Shown: positions 57,233 to 64,000 of the stretch, piece by piece
How the letters are laid out: every line of letters starts with the position of its first letter
How positions within the stretch are numbered: position 1 is the first letter of the stretch
Source: Flagellimonas sp. S3867
Lineage (GTDB): Bacteria > Bacteroidota > Bacteroidia > Flavobacteriales > Flavobacteriaceae
DNA length: 64,000 nt
Reading direction: 5' to 3'
Assembly (NCBI RefSeq): GCF_014698935.1
Contig: NZ_JACVMN010000001.1
Span: forward strand, 1-64,000
Made by a program: the position numbers and the translations under genes
The notes under the pieces: model-generated
Told to the model about the DNA's origin: nothing
What the model saw: only the letters and a program-made list of their open reading frames with translations
The model's database searches: none

Positions 57233-57811
57233 TTAGTCCATTTTAATTTTTTTGACATCACTTTCCTTGATGCCTAAAGCTGCCATAACATTGGCTACAT
57301 TGGATGTATCCATTTTAGATCCATTGGCAAAAACGCTGGGTACAAAAACAATCCTAAAGGATTGATTATCGGTAAAAGCGGTATCTATTGCAGACAGGTC
57401 AAAATTTCCATCAATAAAAAGCTCTAGGTCCACAAAAGTGTGAGCCATCACATATTGAATGGTACCTTCTGGTAAAAAGAAACTCTGTGGAATCTGACTC
57501 CAGGCGTCTGCCGTGCTTCCATCCGCAAGATCTATAGTGCCATCGAATCGATATACCAAAACAGCATCGGATTCAAAGACCTCAAAATCGGTAACATCGC
57601 TAAAGGTTACTAGGGTGCTAAAGATGTTTCCGTCGGCATCATAATCAAAATTGACACCGTCAACTTCAACAACTTGACCTTGGATTCCATCCTGGCCATC
57701 AAGTCCGTCCAATCCATCAAATCCGTCAAAACCTGGAGGGCCTTCCGGACCTTCGCATGAGGCTGTGAAGATTATGAGAAATATACCAATTATAGTACTG
57801 AATTTATTCAT
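57233..57811 (-). CDS. Lipoprotein with short collagen-like Gly-X-Y repeat
   Basis: The 192-residue product has a lipoprotein signal (lipobox TASC, Cys 19) and immediately after it eight Gly-X-Y triplets (residues 21-44: GPEGPPGFDGFDGLDGLDG, then GQDGIQG). The remaining ~150 residues are beta-rich, acidic and of unknown family. Lipoproteins with a short collagen-like stalk are common in Bacteroidota. ATG 57811 is preferred; an ATG at 57838 would add nine residues before the signal. Confidence 0.8.
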   Translation of the reverse strand: MNKFSTIIGIFLIIFTASCEGPEGPPGFDGFDGLDGLDGQDGIQGQVVEVDGVNFDYDADGNIFSTLVTFSDVTDFEVFESDAVLVYRFDGTIDLADGSTADAWSQIPQSFFLPEGTIQYVMAHTFVDLELFIDGNFDLSAIDTAFTDNQSFRIVFVPSVFANGSKMDTSNVANVMAALGIKESDVKKIKMD

Positions 57812-57979
57812 GATTTTTGATTTTTGATTTGTGTACATTCTGTTTGTTTTTCTATCAAAATCAAAAAGCGTTCCATAAATTTTTCCACTATAACGATTTC
57901 GGGAACAAATATGCCCTTAAGGCAGGTAAATTGTGGGTTTAATTTCTATATTTATAACAAAGACTAACTAAACTCAACT

Positions 57980-59920
57980 ATGTACAGGCAGCAACGGGTA
58001 GTGATTGACAATATCTTGCCGCAACTGGAATCCGGAGATTTTTTTATTAAGCGCACTGTCGGGGAAAGCGTTAGGGTTTCTGCTGATGTTCTACCGGATG
58101 GTCATGACGTAATACAGGCGGAATTGCTTTATAAGCACAGCGACCAAAAAAAATATTCGGAGGTTCGAATGGAACATTTGGGCAATGATGAATATCAGGC
58201 CACTTTTAATGTTCAACAACAGGGCTTTTATTCTTATAGAATAAGAGGTTGGGTGGATTATGCGCTCAACTGGCAACATGGTGCTGAAGCTAAATTGGCG
58301 GATGGACAGCAGCTAAAAAGTGAGCTTTTGGATGGCGTGCAATATCTGAAGTTTTTGGGCAAAAAGGTAGATGCATCCAAAAAGCAAAGCTTAATGGGGT
58401 GGATTTCCAAGTTTGAGGATGATTCAGCCTATGACGAAGCAGTGGGTTTTGCGGTTTCAGATGAGTTAAAAACCCTTTTTCTAAAATATCCACAAAGAAT
58501 TCTAGCCAATGAGAGCAAGGAATTGCGAGTTTATGTTGATAGGAAAAAGGCAAATTTCAGCACTTGGTACGAGTTTTTCCCCCGTTCTTCAGCTCCAAAG
58601 CAAGGTGAGCATGGAACTTTCAGGGATTGTGAAAAATTGTTGACACGGATCGCCAGAATGGGCTTTGACACACTCTATTTTCCACCTATCCATCCTATAG
58701 GAGAGGTAAACCGCAAAGGAAAAAATAATACGGTAAATGCAAAAGAGGATGATTCTGGTGTACCCTGGGGAATAGGATCAAAGCATGGCGGGCATAAATC
58801 CATTCACCCAGCGTTGGGGACTGAAAAAGATTTTAAAAAACTGGTTAAAAAAGCTGATGGATTGGGTATTGAGATTGCATTGGACCTTGCCTTTCAGGCA
58901 GCTCCAGACCATCCTTATGTTTCCGAGCATCCTGAATGGTTTAGAAAACGACCCGATGGAACCATCCAGTATGCTGAAAACCCGCCCAAAAAATACCAGG
59001 ATATTGTAAATTTTTATTTTGAAACCAAAGATTACAAAGCCCTTTGGAACGAACTTTTAAGTGTTGTACTGCACTGGGTTGCGCTTGGTATAAAGGTTTT
59101 TCGGGTCGATAATCCACATACCAAACCCTACTATTTTTGGCATTGGCTGATTTCTGAAGTAAAAAAGGATCATCCCGATATCCTCTTTTTGGCAGAGGCC
59201 TTTTCAAGACCAAAGGTGATGCAACAATTGGCGAAACAGGGATTTTCGCAATCCTACACCTATTTCACGTGGAGGGTTGGAAAGCATGAACTTATAGAAT
59301 ATGTTACGGAGCTTACCCAAACCGATATGCGGGAGTATTACCGACCTAATTTTTGGCCCAATACACCGGACATCAATCCATATCACCTTCAAGGAGCCAA
59401 CGAATCAATGCACTTGATCAGATATGCCTTGGCAGCGACCTTAAGTGGTAATCTAGGTATTTACGGGCCGATATTTGAGTATATGGTTACCGACGCCATG
59501 CCGGGAAAAGAGGAATATTTGGACTGTGAAAAATACGAAGTAAGACATTGGGATTGGACCATAGAAAATGGATTGACCCACTATATTACCAAAATAAATG
59601 AGGCACGTCATAAACATGAAGCGCTTCAACAGACGAACAACATCCGGTTTTGCCAAGTTGAAAATGACAATTTGATTGCATACTATAAATGGAATGATAC
59701 TAGAACTAGCGAAGTTCTTATTGTGGTGAGCCTTGACTCCCAATACATGCAACAAGGAACGGTGCAAGTTCCACTACAAGAACTTGGGATTCAGCAAGGA
59801 CAAGGATTACATATTAAGGACGAAATCACCGAAAATGAATATCACTGGTATGATGAATGGAATTTTGTGGAATTACACCCCAATGCACCCTTTCATGTGT
59901 TCCAGGTAGTAAAGGATTAA
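57980..59920 (+). CDS. glgE: Alpha-1,4-glucan:maltose-1-phosphate maltosyltransferase GlgE
   Basis: This 646-residue GH13 enzyme adds maltose from maltose-1-phosphate to an alpha-glucan. It has the N-terminal DUF3416 beta-sandwich (about 10-110), WYEFFPRS, the nucleophile D377 in FRVDNPHTK and the general acid E406 in LAEAFSRP; the 29-residue spacing equals that of characterised GlgE. It is first of three genes (glgE, maltokinase, glgB), all closely spaced. Confidence 0.94.
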   Translation: MYRQQRVVIDNILPQLESGDFFIKRTVGESVRVSADVLPDGHDVIQAELLYKHSDQKKYSEVRMEHLGNDEYQATFNVQQQGFYSYRIRGWVDYALNWQHGAEAKLADGQQLKSELLDGVQYLKFLGKKVDASKKQSLMGWISKFEDDSAYDEAVGFAVSDELKTLFLKYPQRILANESKELRVYVDRKKANFSTWYEFFPRSSAPKQGEHGTFRDCEKLLTRIARMGFDTLYFPPIHPIGEVNRKGKNNTVNAKEDDSGVPWGIGSKHGGHKSIHPALGTEKDFKKLVKKADGLGIEIALDLAFQAAPDHPYVSEHPEWFRKRPDGTIQYAENPPKKYQDIVNFYFETKDYKALWNELLSVVLHWVALGIKVFRVDNPHTKPYYFWHWLISEVKKDHPDILFLAEAFSRPKVMQQLAKQGFSQSYTYFTWRVGKHELIEYVTELTQTDMREYYRPNFWPNTPDINPYHLQGANESMHLIRYALAATLSGNLGIYGPIFEYMVTDAMPGKEEYLDCEKYEVRHWDWTIENGLTHYITKINEARHKHEALQQTNNIRFCQVENDNLIAYYKWNDTRTSEVLIVVSLDSQYMQQGTVQVPLQELGIQQGQGLHIKDEITENEYHWYDEWNFVELHPNAPFHVFQVVKD

Positions 59921-59935
59921 CCTAACAAATTAAGT

Positions 59936-61540
59936 TTGAAGCCACCTTACGAATTCAATATAGCTTGGGAACAGTTGTTGGAAGACGACAATTTTATCGA
60001 TGTGTTTTTGTCGACCATCTTACAGGATTATGTGGTTCGGCAAAGATGGTATGGTGGAAAATCGAGCAAGCTAAAATATATTGAGTTACAGGAGCATTTT
60101 AAGATTCAGCAGCATGGCGAGGTGTATTATGGACTTATTCTGGAAATAAATTTCAAAGAAGCCTTTTACCAACACTATTTTCTTCCGATCGCATTTGTGT
60201 CTGATGAAAACTTTGCCAAGAAAGACAGAATTCTACCTTTAAAACTCAATGGACAGGATGGTTTCATCATCGACGCGCTAAATCTAGAAGCCTTTAGAAA
60301 ATTGGTCTTTGAACGATTGATGACGGCTGAACCCAAAGATACTACCAGGGTGAGATATCATAAAAGCATAAATTTCACTGATACCGAATATATCTCATCG
60401 CGTTTTATGGGATTGGAGCAGAGCAATACCTCCATCATCATGAACGATAAATATGTCATCAAGTTTTTTAGACGGATTTACGCTGATAAGAATCCCGATT
60501 ATGAGATGAGTCGTTTTCTTTCAGAAAAAAAAGAATACAAGAACACCCCGGCATATATGGGTAGTTTGAGCATTATCGATTCCGACAATGCCAATATCAC
60601 CATTGCCTTGATGCAACAACTGGTTCCCAATGACGGCGATGCCTGGGAATATATGTTGAAAGAGATTGACGAAATTTTTCAATGTTTGGAGCGGAAAAAC
60701 CTCGATGTAAATTCCCTTCCACAAGTGCAGTTATTCCAAAGACTGCAAATACCAGATGTACCTCCGCAGATAATCGACTGGGCAGGATTGAGCATATTTC
60801 TTAAATTACAGACCTTGGCACGCAGAACTGCGGAAATGCATATTGCATTGGGCTCAGAATTTGAAGATACCGCCTTTACTCCCGAACATTTTAATGGAGA
60901 TTATGAAGTATGGTTGAAAAACCGTTTGCTCTATCAGTTTCAAAATAGGCTGAATACTGTTGAAAATAACATCAGCCGTCTTTCAGGAATGTCCGAAGAG
61001 TTGGCGAGGGAATTTTTAGAGCGAAAAAATGAGATACGAAAACGCTTTATCAATTTCGATTGGACCAAACTCAAAGGAGAACGCTTAAGGGTACATGGTG
61101 ACTATCATTTAGGACAGGTTTTGGTCAAAAATGATGATTTTTATCTTTTGGACTTTGAAGGAGAGCCCGAAAGCACTATTAGAGACAGAAAGGTAAAACA
61201 ACCCCCTTTGAAAGATGTGGCCGGGATTTTTAGATCGTTCCACTATGCCATTTATGCAACCATTTTCAATAACGAAGGTAAATATCCCTATGCACAAGAA
61301 GAACTCTTCCATGCCGGGGAAATCCTGTACACCTACTTCATAAATGTTTTTTATGGGACTTATGTAGACCTTATTCAAGAAAACAATATTAATATTGGGT
61401 ACACCCAAGAGCGTATTTTTCTTTTAGAATATTGTATGCTTGAGAAAGCCGTGTACGAACTCGGCTACGAAATGAATTCAAGGCCCCTGTGGGCTGTAAT
61501 ACCACTTCGTGGTATTATGAGTATAATCAACAAAAAATAA
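59936..61540 (+). CDS. Maltokinase (Pep2/Mak type)
   Basis: The 534-residue protein is a stand-alone maltokinase: N-terminal cap with QRWYGGKSSK, and an aminoglycoside-phosphotransferase-like kinase lobe with HGDYHLGQVLV (catalytic loop) and LLDFEGEP (Mg-binding DFE). It would phosphorylate maltose to maltose-1-phosphate for GlgE. In other bacteria it is often fused to trehalose synthase TreS; here there is no TreS domain. The start is TTG 59936, the only suitable codon after the glgE stop in this frame. glgB begins one base after its stop. Confidence 0.88.
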   Translation: MKPPYEFNIAWEQLLEDDNFIDVFLSTILQDYVVRQRWYGGKSSKLKYIELQEHFKIQQHGEVYYGLILEINFKEAFYQHYFLPIAFVSDENFAKKDRILPLKLNGQDGFIIDALNLEAFRKLVFERLMTAEPKDTTRVRYHKSINFTDTEYISSRFMGLEQSNTSIIMNDKYVIKFFRRIYADKNPDYEMSRFLSEKKEYKNTPAYMGSLSIIDSDNANITIALMQQLVPNDGDAWEYMLKEIDEIFQCLERKNLDVNSLPQVQLFQRLQIPDVPPQIIDWAGLSIFLKLQTLARRTAEMHIALGSEFEDTAFTPEHFNGDYEVWLKNRLLYQFQNRLNTVENNISRLSGMSEELAREFLERKNEIRKRFINFDWTKLKGERLRVHGDYHLGQVLVKNDDFYLLDFEGEPESTIRDRKVKQPPLKDVAGIFRSFHYAIYATIFNNEGKYPYAQEELFHAGEILYTYFINVFYGTYVDLIQENNINIGYTQERIFLLEYCMLEKAVYELGYEMNSRPLWAVIPLRGIMSIINKK

Positions 61541-61541
61541 T

Positions 61542-63437
61542 ATGGCTGAAATTATAGCACATAGTCTTTTCACCGACTTCGATATCAACCTTTTTAAATC
61601 AGGGAAGCATTTTAGGCTCTATGAAAAATTGGGTTCACACCTTACAATAGTTGATGGTAAAAAGGGCACATATTTTGCCGTTTGGGCTCCTTCAGCCAAG
61701 TCAGTCTCGGTAGTTGGTGATTTCAATCATTGGAATACCGAAGCACATAAATTAATGGTTCGATGGGATGGGAGCGGCATCTGGGAAGGATTTATCCCAG
61801 GCGTGGACAAGGGCAGCAAGTATAAATATAAAATTCAGTCCCATCATAGTGATATTTGGACAGAAAAAGCGGACCCTTTTGCTCGCTATTGCGAGCAGCC
61901 CCCCAAAACAGCTTCAATGGTTTGGGACGCAAACTACAAATGGAAGGATAAAAAATGGATGGACACGCGAGAGGATAAAAATGCCTTGGATAAACCGTAT
62001 TCCGTTTACGAAGTGCATTTGGGATCTTGGCGTAAAAAAAAGGGTAACGAATTTCTTTCCTATATGGACATGGCCGGTGAGTTGGTGGACTACGTCTCCG
62101 AAATGGGATTTACCCATGTAGAATTTATGCCGGTTATGGAATATCCGTATGACCCGTCATGGGGGTATCAGCTTACCGGATATTTTGCACCGACATCCCG
62201 TTTTGGAAAGCCAGAGGACTTTAAGTTATTGGTAGATAAATTCCATGAAAAGGGAATTGGGGTGATTTTGGATTGGGTGCCTTCGCATTTTCCTGAAGAT
62301 GCCCACGGATTGGGCTTTTTTGATGGGTCACACCTATATGAACATCCCGATAGAAGAAGGGGGTATCACCCTGATTGGAAAAGTTTGATTTTTAATTATG
62401 GTAGAAATGAGGTCCGCGCTTTTTTGATAAGTAATGCCGTTTTTTGGTTGGATCAATTCCATATTGATGGACTTAGAGTAGATGCTGTTGCTTCCATGTT
62501 ATATTTGGATTACTCTCGTGAAGAAGGCGAATGGGAACCCAATATATATGGAAATAATGAAAATCTGGAGGCGATGTCATTCCTTCGAGAAATGAATCAA
62601 GAGGTTTATGGCAGTTTCAAGGGAATTCAAACCATAGCAGAAGAATCCACGGCGTTTTCAGGTGTTTCCAAGCCAGTTGATTTGGGAGGGCTCGGTTTTG
62701 GTATGAAATGGATGATGGGATGGATGCACGATACCCTTGAATTTTTCAAGAAAGAACCCATCCATAGATCCTACGATCTCAATGCGATTACATTTAGCAT
62801 GACCTATGCCTTCACCGAAAATTTTATGCTGCCCTTTTCGCATGACGAGGTGGTTTACGGGAAGCAATCCTTGCTGTACCGCATGCCGGGAGACGAATGG
62901 CAACGTTTTGCCAATTTAAGACTGTTATTTGGATATATGTTTACCCATCCCGGAACCAACTTATTGTTTATGGGAGGTGAATTTGGTCAATCCTCTGAAT
63001 GGAACTTTGAAGAAAGTTTGGATTGGCATTTGACCCAATATGACTTCCACTCGGGAATTCAGGAGGTGATCAAAGATTTGAACAAAGTCTACAAAACCAA
63101 TCCAGCGCTTTATGAAAAACAATTTAGTCCAGAAGGTTTTCAATGGATAGAGCACAATGATCAAGAAAATTCAGTGATCTCCTTCCTGCGTAAAGGAAAA
63201 GATTCTAAAGATGATATTGTTGTGGCCTGTAATTTTACTCCGGTACCAAGGGAAAATTATAGAGTAGGGGTTCCCAAGACCAATCAAATGAAGTTGCTTT
63301 TCAACAGTGATGACAAAAAATATGCGGGAAGCGGATTGGGCAAAAAGACTATAAAACCATCCAAGACCAAATGGAACGGTTTTGACCAATCAGTTTTAAT
63401 GACTTTGCCTCCTTTGGGAGTGGTTATTTATAGATAG
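61542..63437 (+). CDS. glgB: 1,4-alpha-glucan branching enzyme
   Basis: The 631-residue GH13 enzyme has a CBM48 domain (about 25-115, YFAVWAPSAKSVSVVGDFNHW), and the catalytic barrel with nucleophile D314 in GLRVDAVAS and acid E367 in IAEEST (spacing 53, as in E. coli GlgB), plus SHDEVVYGK. It introduces alpha-1,6 branches. It is third in the glgE operon, and gives the pathway its branched product. Confidence 0.95.
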   Translation: MAEIIAHSLFTDFDINLFKSGKHFRLYEKLGSHLTIVDGKKGTYFAVWAPSAKSVSVVGDFNHWNTEAHKLMVRWDGSGIWEGFIPGVDKGSKYKYKIQSHHSDIWTEKADPFARYCEQPPKTASMVWDANYKWKDKKWMDTREDKNALDKPYSVYEVHLGSWRKKKGNEFLSYMDMAGELVDYVSEMGFTHVEFMPVMEYPYDPSWGYQLTGYFAPTSRFGKPEDFKLLVDKFHEKGIGVILDWVPSHFPEDAHGLGFFDGSHLYEHPDRRRGYHPDWKSLIFNYGRNEVRAFLISNAVFWLDQFHIDGLRVDAVASMLYLDYSREEGEWEPNIYGNNENLEAMSFLREMNQEVYGSFKGIQTIAEESTAFSGVSKPVDLGGLGFGMKWMMGWMHDTLEFFKKEPIHRSYDLNAITFSMTYAFTENFMLPFSHDEVVYGKQSLLYRMPGDEWQRFANLRLLFGYMFTHPGTNLLFMGGEFGQSSEWNFEESLDWHLTQYDFHSGIQEVIKDLNKVYKTNPALYEKQFSPEGFQWIEHNDQENSVISFLRKGKDSKDDIVVACNFTPVPRENYRVGVPKTNQMKLLFNSDDKKYAGSGLGKKTIKPSKTKWNGFDQSVLMTLPPLGVVIYR

Positions 63438-63446
63438 TCGGTTAAT

Positions 63447-63458
63447 TACAACGTTGTA
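63447..63458. repeat. 12-bp palindrome TACAACGTTGTA before the GH31 gene
   Basis: A perfect 12-base palindrome lies in the 94-base gap between glgB and the GH31 gene, about 74 bases before its ATG. It has the shape of a small dimeric repressor site; no regulator gene is adjacent. Confidence 0.3.
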
Positions 63459-63531
63459 GTTGAGTTGTTATAAACATCGCTTTAATTTGTCATTCTAAAG
63501 TCTTTCTTTTGTCAGTCTTAATTAGCCACAT

Positions 63532-64000
63532 ATGATTACCAATACTGAAATTGAAAAAAGAGGCAATCAGTACCCAAACCATATAACAGACTTCAAACAA
63601 GAAAACGATAAGCTATACTTTACAACTCAAAATGGGGTTGTTTTACAAATAACCATTTTGCGTAACAGCACCATTCGTTTTCGATACGCCACCGAATATG
63701 CTTTTGAACCTGACTTTTCTTATGCGATCAGCGAGGATGTAAGTTTGGGGTACAATGAGATTTCGGTAGTGGAGGAAGTTTCACAATATATTGTTTCGAC
63801 TTCAAAGATCAAGATTCACCTCGATAAATCAAACCTAAAGATTCAAATCCAAAATATAGATGGAACCGCTTTGTTGGAAGATGAATTGGGTTTTCATTGG
63901 GAAGAAAACTATAATTATGGTGGTAACATCGTAAAAATGAGCAAGGTCTGCCATACTGGCGAAAGTTATTATGGTATGGGAGACAAAGCCTCACATACCA
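63532..64000 (+). CDS. GH31 alpha-glucosidase, N-terminal part (runs off window)
   Basis: The reading frame from ATG 63532 stays open to the end of the window (156 codons). It encodes the N-terminal beta-sandwich of GH31 glycosidases, including FRYATEY and YYGMGDKA (about 146-153). The catalytic barrel lies beyond the window. It follows glgB by 94 bases and is likely part of the same alpha-glucan region, releasing glucose from maltose or short glucans. Confidence 0.85.
   Translation, partial: MITNTEIEKRGNQYPNHITDFKQENDKLYFTTQNGVVLQITILRNSTIRFRYATEYAFEPDFSYAISEDVSLGYNEISVVEEVSQYIVSTSKIKIHLDKSNLKIQIQNIDGTALLEDELGFHWEENYNYGGNIVKMSKVCHTGESYYGMGDKASHT

Overview
The window reads as a contiguous chromosomal stretch of a marine-type Flavobacteriaceae (phylum Bacteroidota). 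The evidence is the set of Bacteroidota-specific families (DUF6048, DUF6452, DUF6090, DUF6768), a BshC bacillithiol enzyme, N-termini with Bacteroidota-style lipoboxes, moderate-to-low GC, and several copies of the Bacteroidota -7 promoter element TAnnTTTG. Genus cannot be fixed from sequence alone; a Muricauda/Flagellimonas/Maribacter-like organism is a guess. No CRISPR array, insertion sequence, prophage or tRNA gene was seen. The window starts inside a 5S rRNA gene (the end of an rRNA operon) and ends inside a GH31 alpha-glucosidase gene.

Layout. 1-9.7 kb: 5S rRNA end and terminator, an unknown membrane protein, a secreted amidohydrolase, HlyIII and ZIP membrane proteins, an RlmL-type RNA methyltransferase, a VOC protein, the rlmD-DUF6452-DUF6048 string, and an ECF sigma factor with a small membrane partner. 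9.8-16.8 kb: ornithine aminotransferase (rocD), a CarboxypepD_reg-like protein, a large M14 metallopeptidase and bshC. 17-23 kb is the most unusual part: a predicted surface lipoprotein resembling aerolysin-family pore formers lies downstream of two tandem paralogous membrane-spanning TPR/LuxR-type regulators. Between the nearer regulator and the pore former is a promoter-like sequence preceded by four GGACA repeats on an 11-bp helical period. 23-36.5 kb is mostly housekeeping: pgmB, guaA with an overlapping LysM/periplasmic-binding-like gene, osmC and DUF922, then pyrG, yidC, mnmA and a nitronate monooxygenase-type enzyme.

36.5-43.5 kb holds a MoxR-type cluster (DUF58, MoxR ATPase, DUF4350, DUF4129, a multi-span membrane protein, SpoIIM) with a divergent RDD gene. 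43.5-50.3 kb: TRIC channel, cyclophilin and NUDIX genes whose start codons share one CATG, PlsC, a second ECF sigma/membrane pair, an M20 hydrolase and a type II NADH dehydrogenase. 50.3-57.9 kb: xerD, two small outer-membrane barrels sharing TTTGGTCA-containing upstream repeats, aroQ, DUF3817, lpdA, two msrB genes (one cytoplasmic, one lipoprotein), DUF6090, DUF1572 and a lipoprotein with a short collagen-like stretch. 57.9-64 kb: a glycogen/alpha-glucan operon of the GlgE pathway (glgE, maltokinase, glgB, then GH31).

Working hypothesis for the 17-23 kb locus (inference): periplasmic TPR domains sense a signal and pass it through one membrane segment to a cytoplasmic LuxR-type helix-turn-helix, which binds the phased repeats and switches on the pore former. 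The two regulators have almost identical output halves but diverged sensor halves, which suggests two inputs feeding one output.
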